From positions 1 through 52,812 of the forward strand of contig JAHELV010000024.1 of NCBI GenBank assembly GCA_024644015.1: DNA of 52,812 nucleotides, read 5' to 3'. This DNA comes from Nitriliruptorales bacterium. Its GTDB lineage: Bacteria; Actinomycetota; Nitriliruptoria; Euzebyales; JAHELV01. A model generated the notes under the pieces. It searched no databases. It was not told where the DNA came from and saw nothing but the letters and a program-made list of their open reading frames with translations. This document shows, piece after piece, positions 45,549 through 52,812 of the stretch. Numbering within the stretch: position 1 is the first letter of the stretch; each line of letters opens with the position of its first letter. The position numbers and the translations under genes are program-made.

Positions 45549-46447
45549 GCAGCCCACGGACCGGCCGGGAAGGCGCGGACGGCTGGCGGGAACGGACGCG
45601 ACACGTCATCTTCGAAGCCGACACGCCCGCTGGAAAGGCGTTCGACGTCGTCCTGCTCGTCACGATCGGCGTCAGCGTGCTGCTGGTCATGTTCGAGAGC
45701 GTGGGCGGCATCAGCCGGCGGTACCCGACGACGTTGCTCGCCCTCGAGTGGGTCGTCACGATCCTGTTCACGCTGGAGTACGTCGCGCGGCTGGCGACCG
45801 CCGAACACCCCGCCCGGTACGCACGCAGCTTCTTCGGAGTCATCGACCTGCTGGCGACCCTGCCCGTGTACATCAGCATCGTCATCCCCGGCGCGCAGTC
45901 ACTGTTGGTCGTGCGGTCGCTGCGACTGCTGCGCGTCTTCCGCGTCTTCAAGATGGCGCACTGGCTGCGGGAGGCGAACTACCTGCTCGACGCCGTCCGC
46001 TCCAGCGCACAGAAAGTGATCGTGTTCCTGCTGACCGTGCTGCTGATCAACGTGATCGTCGGCTCGACGATGTACGTCATCGAAGGCGCCGCGAACGGGT
46101 TCGACAGCATGTTCCGTGGCGTCTACTGGTCGATCGTCACCATGAGCACAGTCGGCTTCGGCGACATCGCGCCACAGACCGGTCTCGGACAGGTGCTGGC
46201 CGCGGCACTGATGATCATGGGCTACAGCGTGATCGCCGTGCCGACCGGCATCGTCTCCGCCGAGATGACCAGCGCCCGTCATTCTGCCCGGCAACGGCGG
46301 ACGTGCGCGACCTGCGGTCACGACGAGCCTGATCAGGCCGCCCGTTTCTGCCGCCGCTGTGGTGCCGGGCTCGACGTCGTCGCCGACACCCCCTCGACAG
46401 CTTCGGGCCTCAGCATGTCTCGACCTTCAGTAGAGGGTGAGGCATGA
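45545..46447 (+). CDS. Voltage-gated-type potassium channel with C-terminal zinc ribbon
   Basis: 300 residues from GTG 45545, overlapping the VOC stop. Six membrane segments: S1 about 33-52, S2 60-82, S3 93-115, S4 with regularly spaced arginines (RSLRLLRVFRVFK, about 121-135), S5 150-172 and S6 205-230. The pore loop carries the K+ selectivity filter in STVGFGD. The cytoplasmic tail after S6 ends in a zinc ribbon: CATCGHDEPDQAARFCRRCG (two C-x2-C pairs, about 255-275). Known prokaryotic Kv-type channels rarely carry this module. It may sense metal or redox state or link subunits, which is inference. Followed by a short Ser/Thr tail. Confidence 0.9.
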   Translation: MSSPRTGREGADGWRERTRHVIFEADTPAGKAFDVVLLVTIGVSVLLVMFESVGGISRRYPTTLLALEWVVTILFTLEYVARLATAEHPARYARSFFGVIDLLATLPVYISIVIPGAQSLLVVRSLRLLRVFRVFKMAHWLREANYLLDAVRSSAQKVIVFLLTVLLINVIVGSTMYVIEGAANGFDSMFRGVYWSIVTMSTVGFGDIAPQTGLGQVLAAALMIMGYSVIAVPTGIVSAEMTSARHSARQRRTCATCGHDEPDQAARFCRRCGAGLDVVADTPSTASGLSMSRPSVEGEA

Positions 46448-46667
46448 CTCTGGGATCTTGGATCGAAGTGACGGAGACCCTTGCCTCCATCGTGCGGCCA
46501 CTGCGGCCGTTCGACAGCTCTCAGTACCGGACACGTCACAGAATGTTTATCCGTCATCACGCCTCTGGAGGATGCACACCGCCGGTTCCGTGAGTAGCGT
46601 CGACCAATCGGTGCGTCAGCGGGGCGGGAACCGGCAGCGGCGCACCGGGTGGGGAGGCTACGCGGCT

Positions 46668-49073
46668 GTGGATGATGACAGGCGGGTCGAGGCGATCACG
46701 GCGACCGCACGGGGGGGTGGCGGCCGGCGGGTCGTCGGCTGCGGCGGTATGGGCAAGACCCATCTGCTGGACCGGGTGGCGGCGGCGCTCGGCGACACGG
46801 CCGTCGTCCGGTGGAGTCCCGCGATCGAGCCTGAGCCCGCTGCCGGCGGGGGCGTGCTCCTCGCAGACGACGTGCAGCTCGCCGAACCCGAAGGGCTGCG
46901 CGTCCTGGCGCACTGGCCTGCTGGCGTCGTCGCCACCCACCGGCCGGCGCGGCCCGCCGCCGAGCAGATCCTCGACGCCGTCGATGGCGCACCGCTGGTG
47001 CTCGAGCCGCTGGACGTCCGCACGGTGGCGGAGGTCCTGACCGCCGCCTGGGGCCAGTCGCCTCAGTCTTCGATCACCGAACAGATCCTGACCGCAACGG
47101 GCGGCGTGCCCCGACTGGTGCTCGCGATCGCGGGCACCGGACCCGTCGGCGAGATCGCCGGCACCGCCGCGCTCAGCGAGATCGTCCGTTCGGAGCGCCA
47201 GCGGCTCGACGACGACGCACGCGCACTGCTCGACGCCGCAGGCGTCCTGTCGGGTCTCGACGTGTCGGTCCTGGCGGCCGCCGCGGATCTTCCGATCGAC
47301 AGAGCGACGGACGCCGCCGAGCAGCTCGCCGCCGCCGGCCTCACGCTCGATGCCGGCGGACGTATCGCCCCGGTGCTCGCAGCGGCGATCCGGCAGTTGG
47401 TGCCGGTGTCGGAGGTGACGGCCATCGTCGACCGCGCCGCTTCGAGCGCCGTGCGGATGGGCCATGACCTCACCGCGATCGCCGAGCACATCCGAGCGAC
47501 CGGTGTCACGAGTCCCGCGGCTGCCGCGTGCCTGCTGGGCGCGGCACACCAGGTGCTGGAACGCACGCCCCATCGCGCACACGCGTGGGTCGAGGCCGCC
47601 GGTGACGGCGGCGCGGCCGCGAACGACGTCACGGCGCTGCGCGCCCTCGTCGCGTTTCGCCAGGGCGAGGTCCGCGACACCGTCACCGCCGTCGACGAGT
47701 TGCTGCGGGCCGACCCGCAGTGGCGCGACGGAGCCCTGAAGCGCGACGCCGTTGAGGCGGGAGCCGTCATGCTGGCGCGACGCGGCGCGTGGGACCGCAG
47801 TGCCGCGCTGGCCGCAGCGGTCGGGCCCGGCGCGGGCAGCGCGGTCGCCCTCGCGGCGATCTCGCGGCTGGCAATCGGCGACGTGCGGGGCCTGCGAGCG
47901 GTGGTCGAGGACGCCACCGGAACCACGTCACCGCAGTTGCGCGCCGCCGCCGCGACCACGCTCGCGCACGCGCTGCACACGACGTTCGCCGACGATCCGT
48001 CGCCCGCGCTGTCGCTGCTGCTCGAGGCGGCAGGACTGTACGAGCTGTCGTCGCCGACGGTGCGCCTACCCGTGGCGCCGCGCACCCTCGCGGGGCTCGT
48101 CGCCTGCCAGCTATGGGAGTTCGACGTCGCGGCGCAGATCCTCGCGGACCCTCCCGCGCAGCCAGACGACCCGCTGACCGCAGGTCGCCTGCTGCGCGCG
48201 TGGGTGGCGCTGCGCCGCGGTGACTGGGTCGCTGCGCTGGCAGAGGTGGAGCGGCACCGGGCAGCCGGACCGTCCGACGAGCGCGAGACGCTGGTGGCGT
48301 GCGCCGTCGAGGCCGGCGTGGCACGCCGGCGTGGCGACCTGGAAGGTATGGACGTGGCGTGGCGGGCGGCGCGGATGCTGCTGCTGCGGCTCGCGCCGGA
48401 TCTTCTGGTGACACAACCGCTCGGCGAACTGCTCATCTGTGGTGCGCGGCTGGGCGACAGCACCACGGTCCACAACAGCCTGTCGGCGGTCCGCCGCCTC
48501 CTGGCGCGGGCCGACCACCCACCCCTGTGGACGCTGCCCGTGCTGTGGGACGAGATGCACATCGCGATCGCCCTCGACGATCTCGACGGCGCGCGGACTG
48601 CCGCACGCGCAGCCGCGGCGACGCCGCACGCGATTGGACGCGCCAGACCGGCCACGCTGGCCGCCCAGTGCTGGGTGGACGCGCTGGCCGCCCCGGCCGA
48701 GCCCGGCCGGGTCCGCGAGGCTGCGACCGGGCTGGCCGACATCGGTTTGACATGGGAGGCATCGCGGTTGGCGGGGGCCGCCGCCATCCGCCTGACCGAT
48801 CGCAGCGCGATGCGTGAGCTGCTCCAGTTCGCGCGCGGGTTGACGGCCGAACGAACGCCGCAGCTGGCCGCCGCCACCAGCGACCTGTCGCCGCGCGAAC
48901 GCGACGTCGCCGCGCATCTGCTCGCGGGGTTGACGTACCGCGAGATCGGTGGCCAGCTGTACATCGCCCCGAAGACCGTGGAGCATCACGTGGCCCGCAT
49001 CCGGCGCAAGTTGGGGGTGAAGACCCGCGCCGAGCTGCTGCTGGCGCTGCGGCGCCACGTCGCGGTCGTCTAG
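46668..49073 (+). CDS. LuxR-family STAND regulator, IniR-like
   Basis: 801 residues from GTG 46668, chosen for the GGGGAGG 10 nt upstream; ATG 46572 and GTG 46437 in the same frame lack a well-spaced site. The N-terminal NTPase has Walker A GCGGMGKT (about 24-31) and Walker B GGVLLADDVQ. A long alpha-helical (TPR-like) middle follows. The C-terminal 65 residues are a LuxR/GerE helix-turn-helix (LSPRERDVAAHLLAGLTYREIG...KTVEHHVARIRRKLGV). Together with the two dynamin-like GTPase genes facing it, this matches mycobacterial IniR, the activator of iniBAC under cell-wall stress; whether it regulates this operon is inference. Its stop overlaps the GTPase stop in a shared CTAG. The 220-bp gap before it has no visible gene. 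Confidence 0.85.
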   Translation: MDDDRRVEAITATARGGGGRRVVGCGGMGKTHLLDRVAAALGDTAVVRWSPAIEPEPAAGGGVLLADDVQLAEPEGLRVLAHWPAGVVATHRPARPAAEQILDAVDGAPLVLEPLDVRTVAEVLTAAWGQSPQSSITEQILTATGGVPRLVLAIAGTGPVGEIAGTAALSEIVRSERQRLDDDARALLDAAGVLSGLDVSVLAAAADLPIDRATDAAEQLAAAGLTLDAGGRIAPVLAAAIRQLVPVSEVTAIVDRAASSAVRMGHDLTAIAEHIRATGVTSPAAAACLLGAAHQVLERTPHRAHAWVEAAGDGGAAANDVTALRALVAFRQGEVRDTVTAVDELLRADPQWRDGALKRDAVEAGAVMLARRGAWDRSAALAAAVGPGAGSAVALAAISRLAIGDVRGLRAVVEDATGTTSPQLRAAAATTLAHALHTTFADDPSPALSLLLEAAGLYELSSPTVRLPVAPRTLAGLVACQLWEFDVAAQILADPPAQPDDPLTAGRLLRAWVALRRGDWVAALAEVERHRAAGPSDERETLVACAVEAGVARRRGDLEGMDVAWRAARMLLLRLAPDLLVTQPLGELLICGARLGDSTTVHNSLSAVRRLLARADHPPLWTLPVLWDEMHIAIALDDLDGARTAARAAAATPHAIGRARPATLAAQCWVDALAAPAEPGRVREAATGLADIGLTWEASRLAGAAAIRLTDRSAMRELLQFARGLTAERTPQLAAATSDLSPRERDVAAHLLAGLTYREIGGQLYIAPKTVEHHVARIRRKLGVKTRAELLLALRRHVAVV

Positions 49074-50605
49074 AGAGACGCCCGCGGCCGGCCACGCGCC
49101 GCGCGTTCGTCGCCCGCGGCCAGGTCTGACAGGATGCCCTCACAGCTGCGGGCGACGATCGCCGTGACCTCGACCGTCGCCCTCGCTGCCAGCGGATGCT
49201 CGGCGCGGCTCCGCCAGCGTGCCCACGCGTCGAGCGCCGCCTGACGAACCACGTCGCCGTCCTGTCGTGCGCCCTCGTCCGACGACAGTCCCAGTCGGGT
49301 CAACGGATCGGCGCCGTATCCACCGAGCAGCCGCTCGGCCTCGGCCGAGGCCGCGTCGTCCAGCGCGACGGTCCCGGCACGCAGCGCGTTGAGCAACCGG
49401 GCCTCGGCGAACGCGTGGGTGCCGGTGACGATCTGCTCGAACTCGCGTGCAAGGTCGTCGCCGCCCCGGGAGGGGTGCGAGTACAGCACCGACGACAGCA
49501 CCGCCAGGCCAGAGCGAGCCTTCAACAGATCGGCACGCCGCGCGAACTGGACGAGCAGGGTCTCGCGCAACGCCCCGACACCGCTGCGTGCCACCAGTGC
49601 GTCCGCGAGGGCCGCTGCGGTGGTCGCCTGCCCACTGCGGATCAGCGCCAGGCTCAACCGGATCCCGAAGACCCCCAGCCGGCACAGCAACGACCGCCGG
49701 ACATCGGCGTCGAGGTCAGAGGGCGCGTCGGCCGCAGCGAACCGGTCGGCCGACAGCAGCAACCGGTCGAGCGTCTCGCGGTCGAGCGCGACCAGCGCGG
49801 CGAGGGAGCGGAACTCGTCCTCACGCAGCGTCGCACCGGTCTCCGCCAGCAGACCAGCGACGGGCAGCACGGTCTGGCACAGCCGCCGCACCTGCGCGTC
49901 CTGCCGGTACCGACCCGCGATCCGCGCCGCGGACTCCAACGCCGCCAGCCGTCCCGCACCGACCTCGTCGGCCCGGGCCAGGACGCCGACCGCGTTCATG
50001 GGGGCGGCCTGCGCGGCGACATCGTCGCGGAACGACTCGAGGAACCGAGCGTCCGACGCATGAAGATGCCGCATCAGGTAGCACACGGCGTCGGCGGCGC
50101 CCGGCCGATCGTCCGGTGCGAGGTAGGCGTGGGTGCGGGCCGACACCTCCGCCGACACTGAACCGATCCCCGGCGTGTCGATCAGCGTCAACGACCGCAG
50201 CGTCGCCGCGGGCCACTCCACGACCACACGGTCGATCGACGCCGGGTCGCGGCCCTCCAGGTCGATCGTCAGCGCCTGCTCGCCACGCCGGAAGGCCAGC
50301 GGCTGCGGTGCACCGTCGGCGGCGTGCGCCGAGACCCGGTAGGTCAGCCCATCGCGATACCACGTGATGATGCGCGTGCACTCGCGCGCATCGGTCGCGG
50401 CCAGCCGTTCGCCGACGAGCGCGTTGAGCAGGGTCGACTTGCCAGCCTTGACCTTGCCGGCGAGCGCGACCCGCAGCGGTTCGTCGATGCGCTCCCTGGC
50501 TGCGCGCAGGTCCTGTTCGGCGCCGGTGTCCGCGTAGCGCTCGCGCGCGCGCTCCAACAGTGCCGCGACCCGATCTCTGACGGCGCTGCCCTCGCCGGCG
50601 TTCAT
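49070..50605 (-). CDS. Dynamin-like GTPase, IniC-like
   Basis: 511 residues from ATG 50605, overlapping the upstream stop as ATGA. G1 is GKVKAGKSTLLNAL (about 50-63), G3 is LIDTPGIGSVSAE, and the G4 region reads GVLARADEVGAG, as in the IniC branch. The rest is helical (stalk-like), without a clear membrane helix. In mycobacteria IniA and IniC are dynamin-family proteins induced by isoniazid and ethambutol and thought to work on the membrane together. It is the last gene of the minus-strand operon. Confidence 0.85.
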   Translation of the reverse strand: MNAGEGSAVRDRVAALLERARERYADTGAEQDLRAARERIDEPLRVALAGKVKAGKSTLLNALVGERLAATDARECTRIITWYRDGLTYRVSAHAADGAPQPLAFRRGEQALTIDLEGRDPASIDRVVVEWPAATLRSLTLIDTPGIGSVSAEVSARTHAYLAPDDRPGAADAVCYLMRHLHASDARFLESFRDDVAAQAAPMNAVGVLARADEVGAGRLAALESAARIAGRYRQDAQVRRLCQTVLPVAGLLAETGATLREDEFRSLAALVALDRETLDRLLLSADRFAAADAPSDLDADVRRSLLCRLGVFGIRLSLALIRSGQATTAAALADALVARSGVGALRETLLVQFARRADLLKARSGLAVLSSVLYSHPSRGGDDLAREFEQIVTGTHAFAEARLLNALRAGTVALDDAASAEAERLLGGYGADPLTRLGLSSDEGARQDGDVVRQAALDAWARWRSRAEHPLAARATVEVTAIVARSCEGILSDLAAGDERAARGRPRASL

Positions 50606-52443
50606 CGCCGATCCCCGTCGTCCGCGACCAACTGCAGGGCGGCGTCGCGCAGGCCGGCGATGCGGGCGAGCTCGGCGTCCACGTCGCCCAGGCGTCGGGC
50701 GCGCTCCTGCTGATCTGCGCGCACCGCCTGCTTGGCTGCGTCGAGCGCTTCGGAGGTGCTCTGCTGAAGGGCGACGGCCTGTTCGCTGAACACGTCACGC
50801 AGTGTTCGTTGCAGCCGGCGCAGACCGTCCCGGGCGTCCTTGCCCACCGAGAAGCCGACCTCGTCGACGTACGAGCGACACGCCTGTCTGGCCTGCTGCC
50901 GGCGTTGGTTGAGTGCGCGCTCCTTCTCGTCGCGGATCGCCTTGCGCCCGAGCACGACACCGAAGCTCAGCGACACCGGGTTGAACAGCCCGAACCCCAT
51001 CACGCTGCCGATGATGCCCGTCATCATGACTCCGCCGTACGAGCCACGCAGCGCGGTGAGCCCCCTGTTGGCCAGGCTGGTCGCGCCCGCGTCCACCGGC
51101 TGGGCCGGACGGACCTGCTCCAGCCGGTCCAGCGGCACGTCGACACCGACACCGGCGAGCGGCGCGGCCTGCTGGTCGGCGAAGTGCTCGGCGACCCGGT
51201 CCGCCAGTTCACGTGCGCGCCGGGTCACCATTGCGTAGCTGGCGGCCACCTCGGTGTTGACCATGCGGTACAGCCACTGCTCGAGCTCGGCCCAGATCTC
51301 GCCAGGATCAACGTCGGCGACCGCGTCGTCGACCCGCGTGACGATCGCGCGCGTCCGCGAACGCAGGTCGTGATCGGCGTCGGCCGCCAGATCGGCGATG
51401 CCGTCCGACAGCGTCTGCTGCCAACGCGCGGCCCGGTCCCGCAGCTCGGTGGCGCGGTGCTGCGCGCGTTCGAGCTCGGCGATCAGCTCGGCCGACCGGT
51501 CCGGATCGGCCAACGCGTCACGTTCGGCACGGTAGCGCGCTTCGAGCTGATCGGCGACACCGGCGACCACGTGGGCGGCGGCCCGGCGCCCGAGTTCCGC
51601 GGCGTTGCCCGCCACGCCCGTGCGCAGGTACGCCAGCAGCGCCGGGTAGCCCGACTCGACGTTGAGCTCACGGTTGTTGTGTGCGGCCGCGAAGGATCGC
51701 AGGGGCGCCGAGGTGGCCAGCAGCTCGGCCCGCAGGCCCCGCGTCTGAAGGTGTGCGCGATCGAGGTCGGCCACCGTGCGCCACTGCGGATAGAAGTCGG
51801 TCTTGGTCAGCACGCAGGCGATCGTCGGGCACAGATCGCGGGCCATCTGGAGAAACGCCAGCTCGGACTCGGTCAGCTCCTGGGAGGCGTCGGTGCACAG
51901 CAGCACGGCGTCGGCGGACGGCAACGCGGCCACGGTCGCGGCGCTGTGGGTCGAGCCGAGGCCTCCGACCCCCGGAGTGTCGACGAGGACGAGCCCGGAC
52001 GCGAGCAGGTCCCGCGGCATTCCGACCTCGACGGCCTGCAGGTTGCGCTCGTTGCCCGGGTTTCCCGTCTCGGAGACGAATGCGGCGACCTCGTCGAGTG
52101 CGATCGGCCGGCGCCGCGGCCGTCCGTCGGCGCCGTCACCTGCCCACAGCGCGAATGCCTCCGGCGTGGCGGCGTGCCGCACCACCGTGGGCACCGCCGT
52201 GGCGACATCGTCGTCGACGGGGCACACGGGGGCTCCGACGAGCGCGTTGACCAGCGAGCTCTTGCCCTGCTTGAACTCGCCGACGACCAGCACCCGGCTG
52301 ACCGGGTCGGTCACACGCGAGCGCACCCGCTCTATCTGCGTACGCAGATCCGGGCGCTCGTACGCCGTGGTCGCGCGCTGCGCCAGATCGAGCACACCGA
52401 TGACCGGGTCGTCACTGGCCGCGACGGTCTGCGTGGTGCGCAC
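50602..52443 (-). CDS. Dynamin-like GTPase, IniA-like
   Basis: 613 residues from GTG 52443. G1 is GEFKQGKSSLVNAL (55-68), with a switch I Thr in the DDVATAVPTVV segment, G3 DTPGVGG (155-161) and G4 LTKTD (212-216). The stalk is long and helical. A hydrophobic segment (about 470-499, GVMMTGIIGSVMGFGLFNPVSLSFGVVLG) can insert into the membrane like the lipid-interacting loop of IniA. In M. tuberculosis IniA is a membrane-remodelling dynamin linked to tolerance of cell-wall drugs. Coupled to the IniC-like gene by an ATGA overlap; separated from the iniB-like gene by 109 bp with two dyads. Confidence 0.87.
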   Translation of the reverse strand: MRTTQTVAASDDPVIGVLDLAQRATTAYERPDLRTQIERVRSRVTDPVSRVLVVGEFKQGKSSLVNALVGAPVCPVDDDVATAVPTVVRHAATPEAFALWAGDGADGRPRRRPIALDEVAAFVSETGNPGNERNLQAVEVGMPRDLLASGLVLVDTPGVGGLGSTHSAATVAALPSADAVLLCTDASQELTESELAFLQMARDLCPTIACVLTKTDFYPQWRTVADLDRAHLQTRGLRAELLATSAPLRSFAAAHNNRELNVESGYPALLAYLRTGVAGNAAELGRRAAAHVVAGVADQLEARYRAERDALADPDRSAELIAELERAQHRATELRDRAARWQQTLSDGIADLAADADHDLRSRTRAIVTRVDDAVADVDPGEIWAELEQWLYRMVNTEVAASYAMVTRRARELADRVAEHFADQQAAPLAGVGVDVPLDRLEQVRPAQPVDAGATSLANRGLTALRGSYGGVMMTGIIGSVMGFGLFNPVSLSFGVVLGRKAIRDEKERALNQRRQQARQACRSYVDEVGFSVGKDARDGLRRLQRTLRDVFSEQAVALQQSTSEALDAAKQAVRADQQERARRLGDVDAELARIAGLRDAALQLVADDGDRR

Positions 52444-52481
52444 CGCTCACCCCCGATGGTTGCCTGTCGTAGAACACGGAT

Positions 52482-52511
52482 GACGGCCGGTAGCGATCGC
52501 TGCCGGCCGTC
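52482..52511 (-). terminator. Strong hairpin between the iniB-like and iniA-like genes
   Basis: Arms GACGGCCGG (52482-52490) and CCGGCCGTC (52503-52511) pair perfectly. The inner AGCGATCGCT (52492-52501) is itself self-complementary, so the stem can extend by a wobble pair and three more pairs. It may weaken transcription into the GTPase genes (attenuator) or stabilise the upstream mRNA end. Confidence 0.5.
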
Positions 52512-52530
52512 GACCCTAGCGCGCGGTGGT

Positions 52531-52544
52531 CAGGTGGCCACCTG
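52531..52544. promoter_or_regulatory. Perfect 14-bp palindrome after the iniB-like gene
   Basis: CAGGTGGCCACCTG is fully self-complementary and lies 8 bp past the iniB-like stop codon. It could be a small hairpin (5-bp stem, GGCC loop) or a dimeric protein-binding site for the GTPase genes. Confidence 0.4.
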
Positions 52545-52552
52545 TGCGACGG

Positions 52553-52812
52553 TCATCCGTGGTGGGCGTGGTGGCCACCGCCGTCCTCCGAGACGTCGAT
52601 CTCGACGTCGAGGTCGGTCTCCTCGTACGACTTGGTGATGGTGTCGTTGTCCTCGTCGTTGGTGAACGAGTCCTCGATGTCGACGTCCAGATCGGTGTCG
52701 ACCGAGTGGTCGCTGTTGTCCTGGAACGAGTCCTCGACCTCGAGATCCAGGTTGGTCGAGCTGTCGGTGTTGCCCGAGTCCTCGATCTTGAGGTGCTTGG
52801 AGTGGTCGGACT
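52553..52812 (-). CDS. IniB-like acidic repeat protein (partial; N-terminus outside window)
   Basis: The frame is open from the window edge to TGA 52553-52555, giving the last 85 residues. They are very acidic and Asn/Ser/Thr-rich, with a repeated motif of about 22 residues: DLEVEDSFQDN..., DLDVDIEDSFTND..., DLDVEIDVSED. The protein ends in a Gly/His tail (GGGHHAHHG). This composition and its place upstream of the IniA-like gene suggest the IniB-type protein; the diagnostic N-terminal domain is not in the window, so the identity rests on context. The His-rich end could bind metal. Confidence 0.6.
   Translation of the reverse strand, partial: SDHSKHLKIEDSGNTDSSTNLDLEVEDSFQDNSDHSVDTDLDVDIEDSFTNDEDNDTITKSYEETDLDVEIDVSEDGGGHHAHHG

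Overview
This is a 52.8 kb stretch of very GC-rich chromosome from an actinobacterium. Support for that comes from about 70% G+C with a strong GC third-position bias, many GTG (and one TTG) starts, two F420-type luciferase-like oxidoreductases, a class F sortase, an AddA/AddB-type pair of helicase-nucleases, a 1,300-residue HrpA helicase, and a locus that looks like mycobacterial iniR-iniBAC. The species cannot be read from the sequence. The iniBAC resemblance and F420 enzymes fit Actinomycetota broadly, and a deep-branching lineage is possible. I see no rRNA, tRNA, insertion sequence, prophage, CRISPR array or replication origin.

Layout. 1-6.2 kb (minus strand): the end of a degenerate Ser/Thr kinase-like protein, a membrane-anchored penicillin-acylase-family hydrolase and a secreted radical-copper (galactose/glyoxal) oxidase. 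6.5-10.3 kb: a P-loop kinase fused to an F420-type oxidoreductase, a Tat-exported metallo-beta-lactamase-fold lipoprotein, the decayed remains of an FGGY sugar kinase, and an unassigned protein. 10.4-15.3 kb: alpha/beta hydrolase, TypA/BipA GTPase, YihY/BrkB membrane protein, aldo/keto reductase. 15.4-17.5 kb: a two-gene operon of a membrane-anchored helical-repeat protein and a class F sortase. 17.5-20.3 kb (minus): three overlapping genes for exported beta-propeller proteins flanking an M15/extensin-like peptidoglycan enzyme. 20.7-22.6 kb: an anchored hypothetical protein and a second F420-type oxidoreductase. 22.7-30.3 kb (minus): AddB-like, AddA-like and a membrane endonuclease/exonuclease/phosphatase gene, each coupled to the next by a GTGA stop-start overlap. 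30.4-32.8 kb (minus): a lipoprotein, ECF sigma factor and zinc-type anti-sigma factor operon, then a DUF402 protein.

33-40.6 kb is the most unusual part. Two tandem paralogues each join a complete cytoplasmic HD-GYP (cyclic-di-GMP phosphodiesterase-type) domain, through a transmembrane segment and a proline-rich stalk, to predicted outside cadherin-like repeats and a shared C-terminal surface domain. A third gene behind them encodes an anchored protein with two carbohydrate-binding-like sandwich domains. This reads as a possible surface-to-second-messenger module.

40.6-46.4 kb: HrpA helicase, a 61-bp tandem repeat in its upstream region, a VOC-domain protein and a voltage-gated-type potassium channel carrying a C-terminal zinc ribbon. 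46.7-52.8 kb: a LuxR/STAND regulator facing a minus-strand operon of two dynamin-like GTPases and the C-terminus of an acidic repeat protein at the window edge. The arrangement matches iniR/iniB-iniA-iniC by content, and it has two strong dyads between the iniB-like and iniA-like genes.
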